64,000 bases of DNA from Agrypnia vestita (taxonomy: Eukaryota; Arthropoda; Insecta; Trichoptera; Phryganeidae), in the NCBI GenBank assembly GCA_016648135.1, contig JADDOH010003931.1:62001-126000 (forward strand), in the 5' to 3' direction. Positions 22,245 to 34,194 of this stretch are shown piece by piece. Position 1 is the stretch's first letter; each line of letters starts with the position of its first letter. The notes under the pieces are model-generated. The model was not told the origin of the DNA, searched no databases, and saw nothing but the letters and a program-made list of their open reading frames with translations. Both the position numbers and the translations under genes were made by a program.

Positions 22245-25200
22245 AAGAAAAATATTTGTTTAAATTTGTTTCCGGAATGGTAGAATGTACCTTAATTTAT
22301 TATTGACATCGTGACATCAGAACACCACGACATCATTTAACATTTTCGTGAAAATCTACCGTTTTTTATGTACAACAATCAGGAAATAACAATGATATAT
22401 TTTAGTTGCACTTGTAGTATCTTTAGAACATCTTATATAATGAATGCGCTAGATTTGCGTCAAATAGTGTTGTGTTTCTCAATTTTTTGTCTTTTTTTAA
22501 GAAACTTTTTTAACATTCTAGTCACGGCACGATACATAAAAAATTTAATTTTCTCACGTCAATGTATTTTTCTGATGGCAATTATATCTTTGACATATAA
22601 TTTTTAGATAACATATATTTTTTGTTTTAAATGTGTCAAGTCGTAGGCATCCTCAGCGACAGATCATCTATATTACGATTGCTTTCAAAACCCGGTATGT
22701 AGGGCGTGGTTATGTCATTATCATTTTGAAAAAATATCCAAATCGCATGAAAAGCAAGAGGCAATGGGCGATAGCTAAACGCAGACACCAACGGCCGCCC
22801 AGCGGGCACCAATGCCCACGCAGGCAATATAGGCTCGCAGGTCCTCAGCAAGCAATCGGCGAGAGCCGATAGGCATATGTAATTGCAAGTCATATTTAAA
22901 TATGTAACGTACCTATCCGAAATCAGTAATCAGTTTGCTTTATTATACATATTCTAATTGTTTAATTTTTGCAAGACGCGTATCACCTAATGAGGACATT
23001 ATCGATCTAACTATTTTACATTCAGCATAGTATAATTACGTATTTTTAATTTGAAAATCTACGTATGTAATAATTTAGTATTCATTATGTATTTATGTAT
23101 TTAACAGAGCAAACTGGATATTTTTTTATGGATAGGACATACTACTATGATTATTTATCTTTATTTAGACATATGTATAGACAAAGACACAAAGCAATAC
23201 ACATATATTTTCAGATGGTGATGAAAATGATCTAACAAATTTTCGTTTCAAAAATTAATTATAGTATAATTTTGGATGTTTCCAAATTTTAACGGTTTTT
23301 TCAAATTGGAAACCATACAAATGAGAAAGGAGCCCGATGCGTGGAGAAGGCGCGGAACTTGTTTCAACTAGTCTGACTCGTGCCATGGGTTCGATCAGAC
23401 GGTTTCGCCGATGCCATGCCCCCCTGTACCAATTATTACCTTTTCAACTTAATGCATTAACTTAATTCATGAACTTAAAGCAAGAGGAATATGTTGATAG
23501 AATATCAAATTACAAATGAGAAAGGGAGTACAATAAAAATTTGGTTTTTATGGGTTACTTTTTTATCATTTTTCTTATGAATTTGAAAGTGTTGTTTTCA
23601 TTAATAATTTAATATATAAATACAATTATTTATCTGAATGTCATTATTTGTAATCTTTCTCACATCGCTTTTAATTCTTGTCTATTGATTTATTTTTGAT
23701 TTTATTATCAGTGCTTTATTTTGGAGTATGTGTATTGATAATTTTTTACTTTTTATTTATTTTGGGCAGGCCCTAAAAGTAGATCTGCAAAATTTGAACC
23801 AAATTTTTCATAGTTACTGTGATATCCGTGATATATATTGGAGGTTCGAGTTAGACAGCGCTTTTCAAATAATACCCCAGATGTAGAAATACGGCCTTCT
23901 TTCTTGGTACTTAAACTAAAACCTAGCTTCAAGTTCTTACTATGATGGAGATCGGTTTTCGTCTGCCCGGCATATTATTAGAACGTTTTACATTCAAAAC
24001 ATTGTTCTTTGTTACACCTTATTCTCTATTATTTGTCTCACCTTATTCTCTGCGATCCCCTCCTCCAGGTATCTTTATCCGTCTTCCCTCTTCTATCGAA
24101 CATATACTTCCCAAATACACAAACTCAAACATTCACTATCTATTAGTACCTACTTCACACGATGAAGAAAGAAATTTCTTCTTTCGCGAATACCACCACT
24201 TTTGACTTGTCAACATTTATAATAAGGTCACATTCTTTGCATACATACTATCCAATAGACTCTGTAAGTCTTGTTCAAATCGAAATTCAAAAATAACATT
24301 TTATTGCAATTGACAATAAGATCATTGATGCAACAGTTAAAACAACTTCCTTGTATGATTATACTTTTTGTAATATAATATAACATAATTATGTTATTCC
24401 ATCATGCACAAAATATATGACATGTCATGCCCGTATCTGTGCTAAACTAAATAAAATAAAATAAATACTCGAAATAGATCATCGTGTCCGGTGCCCCATA
24501 TTTTAGTGGTTGATCGATCTTACTCCACAGCCCTAGTCGGGAATTATCGTCTAGTAAATAATTCAATCACGGGGGATTACGTCTGCATCGGAATGAAACT
24601 TGCCAGACATTGTTGCACGCCATTTATATTTATCTCCATTTTATCTGTGCGCTAGAGACTTGGCTTAAAATAAGATTGCAACCCGATCGCCTGCGAATAC
24701 TTAATGCATCAGTTGGCTTCTTTTGTGATGATTGCGAGCGACACGTCGCCCCTGGATTATGGATTTAATGGCGCGAATTGGTCTATTTTTGTGCGGTTTG
24801 CGAGGAAATGCGATATTAAATATTTAGTACGACCAGTGGCGGGGAAATAATAAAATGAACAATTTTTTTCCTTAAACATAATTTTCCTCGGCTTATTTAA
24901 GTCCAGTAAATATCCATTTAGAGGCATCTTCTCATGTCGACATGTGACGTGTATTGTGCGAGAGTCGCGTGGTATGTGTGAGATGAATCAGCAGAGACAG
25001 GATGAGTGGATACAGGGCGCAAATGATACTCACGGTTAACTGTGGTATTTATTGGTAACAATTTTCAGATGGATTGAGTACAGAAATATCACTTGATATT
25101 ACTAGGGTGGCCGGTGACAGCGTAGTTGTACTAGTTGCAGTAGTAAGGACCGGGTTAGCCGCACCGAGCCCTGATTGGTGGGTGCCGGCTCGGTGCGTGC

Positions 25201-25430
25201 GACCGAGCCGGCAATATATTGACGAAAATATATTGGGCGACCGACACTATATTTTTTTTATTGATTGATACATTTTTAATAAATATATATAGAAATAGAT
25301 AAGAACATGGAATACATGACAGTTTAATATTACCATATTCTCAATTTTTGCAATTTAGACCTATTGCATTGTATGCATTACTTATTTTCACTGTTTACTT
25401 TTACTCTTAATTATCACTGAGTCTTATTTT
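22245..25430. other. Non-coding, with candidate regulatory island 24480-24860
   Basis: Complex blocks at 22640-22880 and 23325-23440 have no codon-like pattern or domain. The 24480-24860 block is repeat-free and homogeneous in complexity, with several TAAT sites. A (AATAA)n LINE-like tail lies near 24450. Confidence 0.3.
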
Positions 25431-25435
25431 TTATA

Positions 25436-25565
25436 TTTTTAACTAACAGGCCTTCAACAGGTCATTAATGACCCTAATAGATAATCCTAGAGTGACATAT
25501 AACTATTATTTTCTTATCATATATTTATGTCTTCCTGTTAGATGACCAAATAAATAAATAAATTA
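25436..25565 (+). mobile_element. LINE-like 3' tail
   Basis: A 14-bp palindrome GGTCATTAATGACC (25460-25473) is followed by an (AAAT)n tail at 25552-25565. It resembles other LINE 3' UTRs here, but no coding part remains. Confidence 0.3.
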
Positions 25566-25569
25566 CTAC

Positions 25570-26590
25570 TATAAATAAATTATTAATATAACTAACTAGG
25601 CACCAACCCTCCCCCCCCTCCCTCAAGGCGAATGTGTAACCACTAAATCAACAAGCACGTCATTTTAATTAAAAATTTCGATTACTTTTGTAGGTTTTTA
25701 GATAGTATATTGTCACGATAAAATTAAACACTTGAAAGAAGTCCAAACGTTTATCTATCACCACAGTCAAAGGACATAAACTTAACTGGAGCTCTATTCT
25801 GTAATCAATTTGTCTCTGGTAAACTGACTGATGCACGTCATTTGTATCGCTTAGGTTTGCACTAGAAAATTCCGCACGTTGGAACCCCACTCGCGACGTT
25901 AGTGTGTGTTATGGCCCGCTGTCTGTTTTGATTTCTGTTGCGTTGCTTCTGTAGCTTCGCTTATGTCATGACATCAACTGACTAGATTCAAAATAACCTC
26001 ATAAAACAAATATCTATCATGAACATGAAAATTAAATCCCGGTCGTTTTAATGTTTTAAAAATCTTATATAATTTTTATTCCCACGTTTTATTTTGCATT
26101 TAGCTCAGTTGGTCTAACATTTCGAGAACATATGTAAGTCCTGGAGCCGTGGTTATAAGCGCAGCACGCGGAGACCACAATGATATACGACTCGTGCATA
26201 ACTTTCATTAGTATAAACAGATAATAAAATGTTCATCGTGTGGACCAAATTAAATGCAACTTAACTTACTGCCTGCGCTCTACCTATATATCCATCACGT
26301 GCAGGAAACTTCATCCGCATTGAGTAATGTTACTGGGGCCAGCATATACTCTTCTTAAACCCGAGATAGACGGGCGTCGTCGAGTCAGGTGTAAAACGAC
26401 AAGCAAAACAGGCCAACAAAACGAAAGGACATATGATTTGCTTATTACCTTTTTGATCGAATTGATGTAAAAGCTTTTGGGAGCTTTTGTGACTTTTTTA
26501 AGAATTACTCGCTTGTACTCTCATGTCATGGATGATTATTGAAAGGGTAGAACCAGAATAAATAAGGGAGAGAGAAATTTATTTTCTGTA
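25570..26590. other. Non-coding, nothing firmly recognised
   Basis: A tRNA-like string TTTAGCTCAGTTGGTCTAAC at 26100-26119 lacks a good B box and foldable arms. Otherwise unique AT-rich sequence. Confidence 0.3.
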
Positions 26591-26594
26591 TTTT

Positions 26595-26990
26595 TAACTG
26601 ACTACCTAACCATCACGCCATTTCCCAGAGGGGTAGGTAGAGAGAATATCAAGCCACGCTTTTGGTTGTTGAAGCCTCTAACACGGCCATCCTCCAATAT
26701 TTGATTTATTTGGTCATGCCAGGATTTCTGCGGATGCCTTCTGTTTCTGTTGCCTTCAACACTCCCCTCATATAATAAATTTTCTTTACCATCCTCTCCT
26801 TACTCGTCCTTTCTACATGGCTAAATCATCTCATAAATAAATCTCAGCGATTCTTTCTTTATTCTATCTATTACGCTACACCCAGCACTATATTCCCTTC
26901 TAATTCGTTCATTCCCTACTCTATTGTACAAAGATTTTCCACACGTACGTCTAAGTGACCGCGTTTCTACGGCATTCAGTCTATTTTCAT
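26595..26990 (-). pseudogene. RTE-like LINE family B, decayed 3' end
   Basis: Starts on the left with the family terminus CTAACCATCACGCCATTTCC. On the minus strand it gives blocks matching the 63448-63930 copy (RHPQKSWHDQ-like, a GNRN-like segment, and a CGKSLYNRV-like segment before RSLR). Several frameshifts. Confidence 0.6.
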
Positions 26991-27429
26991 TCTTTTTTGC
27001 CAGTTCCGGGCATCCCTCCTATATATCAGAGTTGGTACTGCAATTTCCGAACGTTGTTTTATAATTACAATGGTGAGCTTACTTTGTATACCTGATTAAA
27101 TATATATGTTTCAATAATGCACGTATATTTAGCAGAAAAGATTTATTTCCACGTTCCATGGACTACATTACATTATCCTTTACTTGTTACGTTTGACTTA
27201 CAAACTTTCAAAGATACAAATGTCCGTATCCAAATGTAAAAAAATTAGATTTGGCTGCCGCGCGTAGGATTGGTTCGTATTTCTGCCGTTTGGCCGAAAT
27301 TAATTAATAGTTCCCAATTTTTTATAGGGTAGTGACAGTTCTCCGATTATTATTTTTTTAAATTTATTACCTGCCAAGAACTTATTGACTTATAGATTTG
27401 TATTAAATAAGAACTAGATTTGTATTTAA

Positions 27430-27575
27430 TAAATTAAGAACAAGATGTCTGCGGGCACAGGCTTCCAAGAAGTTCACCAAAACGATGGAAGGACGGCTGG
27501 TCATTCATATACCAGGAGCTGATGCCGATCAACAACAGGACACATTCCTAATGCAAGCAGAAGAAGAAGTATTAA
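27430..27575 (+). mobile_element. Possible LINE 3' end
   Basis: Complex segment ending in AAGCAGAAGAAGAAG, which resembles 3' ends of RTE-like elements in this window. No strong motif. Confidence 0.3.
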
Positions 27576-27695
27576 ATTATAACTACACGGCGTGCTGAAA
27601 ATTTCTACATCTAATATCGATTCACAGCAAATTAAGTCGTGGTTATTTTAATTATGCCTGTGTTGTCATAATTATGACAAATATTGTCTAGTTAA

Positions 27696-27912
27696 GAATG
27701 TTCTTAGGTTTTCACGGCCACTCAGAATCTTCAAGTTTGTGTTTACTGAGGTATTATGCCGTGTTGTTACGACCTTTCGGGCCGACGTTTCGGATCCCAT
27801 TGCAGGGTCCATCACATCAGCCCTGATGATGGACCCTGCAATGGGATCCGAAACGTCGGCCCGAAAGGTCGTAACAACACGGCATAATACCCCAGTAATC
27901 ACAAACTTGAAG
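27696..27912. mobile_element. Head-to-head hammerhead element with 13-bp target duplication
   Basis: A 217-bp insertion is flanked by the direct repeat ATTGTCTAGTTAA at 27683-27695 and 27913-27925. Inside, an 87-bp inverted repeat (27728-27814 and 27827-27913) differs at only two positions and is separated by 12 bp. The right arm plus spacer holds an intact hammerhead-like motif on the + strand. The left side extends about 30 bp further (GTTCTTAGGTTTTCACGGCC), so the arms are unequal in length. No protein is encoded. The two open frames across it are mirror translations of the arms. Confidence 0.8.
27820..27860 (+). ncRNA. Hammerhead-ribozyme-like motif in the inverted repeat
   Basis: CTGATGA (27823-27829), helix II GGACCC/GGG-A-TCC with one bulge, GAA (27850-27852), palindromic ACGT helix III (27853-27856), C27857 as the cleavage nucleotide (GUC triplet), and 3-bp helix I GCC/GGC. 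On the opposite strand the core is broken at the repeat centre, so only the + strand motif looks intact. Confidence 0.6.
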
Positions 27913-27929
27913 ATTGTCTAGTTAATTTT

Positions 27930-28685
27930 TTTTAATTAAGAATTCAAATTTACATACATATACACACTGACGTTATTCCCATACTAGCCGACTTTCATAC
28001 GTAGCAAATATTGCAGTGAAAGAGACAACAAATCACGGCTCACTTATTTCACAAACGCTCTGCGTGTAGACAGAAAAATCAGGTAACTTGAAGTCACGGT
28101 GACTAAAATAACATACTCATTCTTACAATAGTGTGCGATACTCTGTTCCTTTTTCCCCGGGATTTTTTTTTTACGGCGTAGCATCGCGCCCGATCACAAA
28201 GAAGGTCCGTTCGATAACGAATGCAAGTAAGGCAATTACCTTACTTTTGAGTTGCCAAGATTTTATGCTTGTAACGTATCTACAGTTTATTATATCATTG
28301 CATATACAAATAGATTTTTAACTTGAATACAATTTTTGGAATGGCCAATCAACTAGCCCATGGCCACGTTTCTGAGTGTCGGTGTAGTTTTGTAGCTATT
28401 ATTTAAAATTGTGTAAAAAAAGCGTGTAACAGTTATTTAAAATTATACTTCAAACATAAAAAGCGAAAAAACATGAAATAAAAAATAAAAAAAGAGAAGA
28501 TTAAAATAAAAATAAGAAAATGGATAAGTAAACACAATAAACATAATCCACATACGATATTATTAATATATATGTTTAGCAGCCATATAATTAGTTTTAT
28601 AATTGTATAAATTACCTGTATTAGTTGTGGTTAAAAAAATTAGTGTATGTGTAACATCTGATATAAATGAACTTTATAAACTTAT
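27930..28685. other. Non-coding, nothing recognised
   Basis: AT-rich and A-rich runs near 28440-28530; no gene or repeat identified. Confidence 0.35.
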
Positions 28686-28689
28686 AGAT

Positions 28690-29010
28690 CGAGGAATGGA
28701 CAAATTAAATGTGAATGTCATGCTGGCTGCAGCGTAGTAGATAGAATAAAGAAAGGATCGCTGGGATGATTCTATCATGTGGAACGAAGAGAGGATGGTA
28801 AAGAAAGTATTTGAGGTGAGTGTTGAAGGTAACAGGAACAGAGGATATCTGTTAAAGACCTGACCAGATCAGATAAACCAAATATTGGAGGAAAGAGGGA
28901 ATAAGAGAAGATGTATGCAGGTAGGTATGTAAAAAAGGTAAAAGTGACGTCCCAGGACCGAATGTGGCGTTCTATCCTTTTTCTCAATCCTTGAGAAACG
29001 GTGTGTTAGT
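28690..29010 (+). pseudogene. RTE-like LINE family B, decayed 3' end
   Basis: NVMLAAA-like, then VDRIKKGSLG, MVKKV.EVSVEGNRNRG, and VWRSILFLNP-like blocks, ending in the family GAAACGGTGTGTTAGTTTAG terminus. Frameshifts and stops throughout. Confidence 0.65.
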
Positions 29011-30355
29011 TTAGTGAACGTTTCATAACTCTGCGCTTCTTAATACACTGATACATTTGTTTATAATACTCAAAGGGTATCAGGATTGACGACTGGCATC
29101 TGACTTTCGAGGCGGTAGCTGAAGAGAGATTTGTTAATTTATTTAAACAGCTGGAGTGCAAAGTAAAAAAAAGTTTGCCCTAGATAGATTTTTACTTATT
29201 AAAAAACGCATTTTCGTTAAAAACGCCAAAAAATGATTAGTATTAAAATAAACTAATTTAAAATTAAGATTTCAATTTTGATACAAAAATTGAGAACAAT
29301 TTTTAAAAATATGAAGGCATGTGTATTTTTCAAGATTTTAGAGCAAATATTTCATAACTTTATACTCCAACTCTAGGGTGTAAATATGGTGCCCCCATTT
29401 CGAAAGTCAGTTAAGTACTGACCCGCGCCGTCAAACAACCGCGGCAATGATAGCTTCTAATGTACCGATATACTCTGCGTGTTATACACGAACTTATCAA
29501 ATTATGAAATTAGTTAAAATAGTATAAGTAAATAAAATCCAAATCGGTTGCACCGACGAAGCGCCCGGCTGCTCGCCCCGAGCCTGCTGGAGCTGCGGGG
29601 TCGGGCGAGGCATTAGGCAAATACCGAAGGAAGCGCTTAAGTGGCCAATGATAATAATTACCGAAATAAATATTCTCGTTCGGGTAGCGACACCTACCGC
29701 GTACACAATATTTCTTGTCCGCGATGCGGTCTCGCTCGCACGGCCTTACGGCGGGCGCGCGCGCGGAGCGAGAGGGCGCGCGCTGAGCGCAAGACGGCCA
29801 TTAATTATTTTCGGGTTGACAGTTTTATTGGGTGACGTTTTGTGCGGTTGCAGCCAGCGCAGCAGACATATTAAATTTCCTTGATTCATTGCTTTTATTG
29901 AATATCGGAGATGTGTGAAATGTCTCGTGTTAATTGATTCTTCAGTCAATGCGAACATTATTTTTACAACGATTTTACATACACCCTTTATGAATTTACC
30001 CACCCTTTCATGAATTTTCTTCCGATTACAAGATTAATTTCCACCATAAATAAAATAGAAACTATCGGGTACATCGCAAAAATACTCATTTGAATAAGTG
30101 TTTTTTTCTATGAATAATTTAACTAAATTTGCTTAAAATTTTTAACTTTGTACTGAAAATTTCTTTTATGTTGTTTTTGTACTTAATTGTTTTCGTTTTT
30201 TATCTCTTATATAGTTTATAAAGTGAATAATATTTTGTAATAGTGTAACTTACAATTGTAAAAATGACCCTACAGACAAACGTCTTTTTAGTCGTTTTGT
30301 GGGACTTAATATTATAAAATGTAAAGAAAATAAATAGAAAAAAAAAAAAAAAAAT
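29011..30355. other. Non-coding, with CpG-rich island 29550-29870
   Basis: The island is strongly G+C- and CpG-rich (CGCGCGCG runs near 29755-29785) within otherwise AT-rich DNA. Open frames through it are arginine/alanine low complexity and show no domain. It could be a regulatory island or a promoter-associated segment. Confidence 0.35.
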
Positions 30356-30446
30356 GTTAAACTTAATATTAACCCCTCAAGGATTGACACCCTGACAAAA
30401 AAAAGTGTTAAACTTAATATTAACCCCTCAAGGATTGACACCCTGA
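30356..30446. repeat. 40-bp direct repeat
   Basis: Two identical 40-bp units (30356-30395 and 30407-30446), each running from GTTAAACTTAATATTAACCC to GATTGACACCCTGA, are separated by 11 bp. A poly-A run of about 17 precedes the first. Confidence 0.85.
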
Positions 30447-30464
30447 GAGGTAAAATTTAGGTAA

Positions 30465-31340
30465 TAATAATAATAATAGTCAGATCATTTATATAGCGCC
30501 GTTTTCGTAAAACTCACCTTAAGGGCGCTACAAGCAAAACAAATTACTGACTAAAAACACTTATTTACTACATACTTATTCACTAGATGACATGCAAAAT
30601 TGAATAAACATTTAAAACTATAATGTTGGGAGTGCTAGAAAGAATCAGGTATTTTCGCGGAGTGCTCAATAGGAGTGGAAAACATTAGCTAGTGTTGTTG
30701 TGGTCAGATTCTATAGGTTTTCATAGGATTGTCTAAATAAATGCTTCTTTAGTTGTTTTTTGAAATGTGGTAAGCTGTCTATTTATCTCAGTTTATTAGG
30801 TAGTTTTTTCCACAAATTTCACCATTTTCATTTTTCCACGGTCACCGAAATTGGTTTTGTGGACGCGATTTACTTCAACTAACCTATTTGTATTGGATGT
30901 TGACGCTGAGCGAAGATTTAGTTGTCTGTTATTTGCGGAAAATGGAATGCAAAAGTCGGAAATGTATTGAGGGGCCATGTTGTGAATAGCCGCGAATATT
31001 GTGGGGCACAACATATATTTAATTCTCTCTGGATATTTAAGCCAGTGAAGGTTTTGAAGATGGTATGAGATATGCATAGACTTTGATACTCCGGTAACGA
31101 GTCTTGCAGCTGCATTAAATACAGATTGTAGTTTGTTTATTTCCGGTTACGGAAGATATGCGTAGATACCATACCGTATGTGTTTATTAATAATTTTGTT
31201 GCTTCTGTTGGGATGCTTTTACGAATAGATTTAATACGGCTAAATGATAGAAGATTGTCCACAAGAACTAAGTTTTGTTAAATTTATTCGAAGACATCCA
31301 AGTGTTTAGGTCATTTATGCACTGAACGATAGATTGTTTT
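30465..31340 (-). pseudogene. CR1/L2-like LINE C-terminal fragment 1
   Basis: On the minus strand: LQSVFNAAARLVTGVSKS, HLQNLHWLKYPERIKYMLC, MAPQYISDFCIPFSANNRQL, NRLVEVNRVHKTNFGDR. NAAARLV, LHWL, APQYISD and GDR are the conserved C-terminal blocks of CR1/L2-type LINE proteins. It ends in GCGCTATATAAATGA plus a (TTA)n tail. Frameshifts before NKLQ and after GDR show it is dead. Same family as fragments at 39833, 42118 and 57113. Confidence 0.75.
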
Positions 31341-32750
31341 AGTATGAATGATAATAGACATTGTGTGATTTTTTACAAAGAGATGAAAAATTATTGTTTT
31401 TTTTTAATTGTCAGTTTTAAATGTTCATATTAACTTGTTTTTATAGAAAATTTTTGAACTATTTATAAATTTTATGATTAATTACTAATTATTCAAGATT
31501 CAGCAAAATAAAGAAATTCACAAGAGAGATTTTTAAACTAAAATAAAATTATTGAAAACTTTAATAAAATATGTACGAGGAATTGATATTTTTTTGCAAA
31601 GACGTAAAACTTAAATTGATTTGAGCTCAAGATTAAAAATAACAATTCTTTAAAATATTCCCACTGTAAGAGAAGCAGATACAATTTGTAATTCATATAT
31701 TAAAATTATTTTTAAAACGACTCCGGTGTTCCAGAACTATATTATCTTTGATGTCGGCAGACAGGAAGAACTTTGCAAAAACACAGGTTCAAAAATATGT
31801 TAATAATTTATATGATCTTGATGTATGAAAATAGGTAAATATATCATATACGTCCAAAAAAACATTAGTCAGTCTTGTATCTGGGTGGATAGACGCTCAT
31901 AAAAGTATTATTTTGTAAATGAAAATAAATTCTCTGAATCATTTTTGTTTCAAAACTTTCTGATTGATGACATCCACCAATCGCCGGGCGATCCTTCCTT
32001 TTCAAATTAAGAGCGCTCTTAAACGCGGCTCCGAATAGAAAAAAAGCGCGCCAAAAAAACTCCCCCATTAATGCGAGCTTTTGATACAGGCGGGATGTCA
32101 ACACTTTGGCGACTGTTATTGATATTTAAATATGCATAATTCGTTTTATTCAAAATTAAAAACTAATTCGTGAATTAAAAGATACTACAATAAATATATG
32201 ATTTTCGTTAAAAAATTACTTACAAAGTATTTTGCGTAGTTTTAGACCCAATTTTTGTTTGATAAAATTTTTTTATTGGTGGGTCCATACCCATATTATT
32301 TAATATATTTCGTACCTTTTTAGTATTTCTTTATGACTTTTAGAAAAAATTATCAAAACAACCTCACGCTTGAGGTTGTTTTACCTACATTAAAAAATAT
32401 ATAGGTATTCACGTAGTCTAAGAATTCAAAAAGTACTTAAAATAGTTACCTATGTATATTGATCATCATCGTTCATATGTATGCATATCCTAATCGTTTC
32501 AATGAATAGATTGGCAATATTACCCCATAGTTCGTTGAAAAATTCATACAATTCAAGAACTGCGCCATTCTAAGGGCTGCGCCCAAATATAGCATCAAAC
32601 ATCCGTAAATTCATTCAGTAGGTAGTTTGTTTTACAAAATTTGCTATTTATATACCTACCTCTTGTGCATTTGTATATTAGTTTACTCATACACTACTCA
32701 CATGCTCGTGTTCCAGCAATTTTCAGTAAAAAATAATATTTATTTTGTAC
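31341..32750. other. AT-rich DNA, nothing recognised
   Basis: A more complex block at 31960-32100 has no motif. No gene seen. Confidence 0.35.
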
Positions 32751-32754
32751 TTAT

Positions 32755-33115
32755 TTACCATTACGCCGTTTCCAAAGGATTAGGCATAGAGGACAAAACG
32801 CTTTTCCGTTCTAACGTTCGACTAATGCTTCGTTTATCTTCTCACACACGCTCTTTGATTGTTGAAGATTTAAAGTGGGCTATCCTCTAATAATTGATTT
32901 ATCTGATCGTGCTACTATGTCTTTCACTGATGCCCTTTGTTTTTCTTGGGTTTAACACTCGTCTCATATGTTTTCTTTACCATCCTCTTCTCTCTCGCAT
33001 ATTTCACATAACCTTTCCTTTTTATGGTCTGCCGCAATGCAATGAAATATCTACATTCGCTTCTAATTTGTTAATTCTTAAATCATACGTAGCTTTTCCA
33101 TGCTTTATTATTTAA
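32755..33115 (-). pseudogene. RTE-like LINE family B, decayed 3' end
   Basis: Starts with an altered family terminus (TTACGCCGTTTCC). The minus strand keeps traces of the IYEASVEGN, RMVKK and RR.MEC-like blocks of family B. Confidence 0.5.
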
Positions 33116-33414
33116 TACTCAGTGTAAAAATGTGAAGAAGCTGCGTGTGTATTTTGCTTATAAAAAATTTGAGTGTGAAAAATTTAATGGATAGACATAT
33201 GGAATATCTCATTGAACATTGAAATTGAAGAGATAGGGAATATCTCTGATATTTAGTGGAAAAGCATATGGCAGGTATATATCTAAAATTTAGTGCATAG
33301 GCAACGGAATATTTCCGAAATTTCATAGGTAGAAATATGGAATGTCTCTGAAATTTATTTACAAGCGTATGTAATATCTTTGATTGATAAAACCAATGTT
33401 GCCTAAAATCAGTA

Positions 33415-33548
33415 TACTGTTGAGGCTGGATATATTAATCGATGAGATGAGAAAGATGTGGAAAAAAGAAGATCTCCGAGCAGAAGTAGTACCTAATATT
33501 AGACAGTGGGAGTGGGGCCACACAGGCTGATGATGACGATGATGAGGA
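33415..33548 (+). mobile_element. LINE 3' end with (GATGAT)n tail
   Basis: CAGTGGGAGTGGGGCCACAC is followed by AGGCTGATGATGACGATGAT. This is the usual 3' ending of a common lepidopteran RTE-type LINE (CAGCAGTGGGAC...GGCTGATGATG). Only the tail is left. Confidence 0.5.
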
Positions 33549-33929
33549 TTATTTTAGTATATTAATCGACCACTTTAATTTTTTTTATTATTCTGATAAT
33601 TTTATATACATCAAACGCATGGTTTAGTCAAGACAGAAATAAAAAATAAACTGATGTTAATTTAAAATGTTGCGTGCTGCGTGCGTGTTAGGCAAATGAG
33701 GCAATTATTGAGAGCTGCCGACAGATGCCATTAGTCGCCTGCGCCTACCGAATTACTCACATGGCGGTCGCCGACAGAAAGCAGTTTCGGTATTCGAGTT
33801 CTATAATAATTTCCTCAACTCCACTACTGGTTGTTTAGACACTGCATGAAAAAACAGTCAGACCCTCAAAGCAGGGGGTACAAAGGGTATCCATAAAGCT
33901 TTAAAAATAAACATAACCAACCAATTAAC

Positions 33930-34060
33930 TCAGTTGCCATCGCTACGTTACCCCCCGGGACACGCAGATAGGATAGAACTCTGCACTCTTGTTCTGGCGT
34001 CTTCAAAATCTGATCCATCTGATTGTCCTTTTGTTTCCGCAGATGTCCTCTATACCTAGA
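33930..34060 (-). pseudogene. RTE-like LINE family, short internal-deleted 3' end
   Basis: The minus strand reads RGHLRKQKDNQMDQILK then a deletion and CRVLSYLRVPGG, aligning to GRPRKTWHDQINQILED...VWRSILSAYP of the family A consensus. Confidence 0.5.
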
Positions 34061-34194
34061 AAGAGACAGAGTTATATGAACGTTTTAACACAGAATAAAC
34101 GTTGATAATAATTTTTATTCAACTGTTTTTTTTTAAATTTCCTAAATTTCTTAGTGGTTAATCATTATTACAGCGTACTTCGAACCGATAGAAA

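Noticed and set aside
26095..26175. tRNA or SINE head
   Set aside because: TTTAGCTCAGTTGG looks like a tRNA start, but no B box or cloverleaf pairing follows.
27672..27921. Two overlapping open frames of 60-76 codons on opposite strands with the same peptide
   Set aside because: They are mirror translations of the arms of an inverted repeat, not genes.
29641..29884. Arg/Ala-rich open frames in the CpG island
   Set aside because: Two frames are open because of composition; no recognisable protein pattern.
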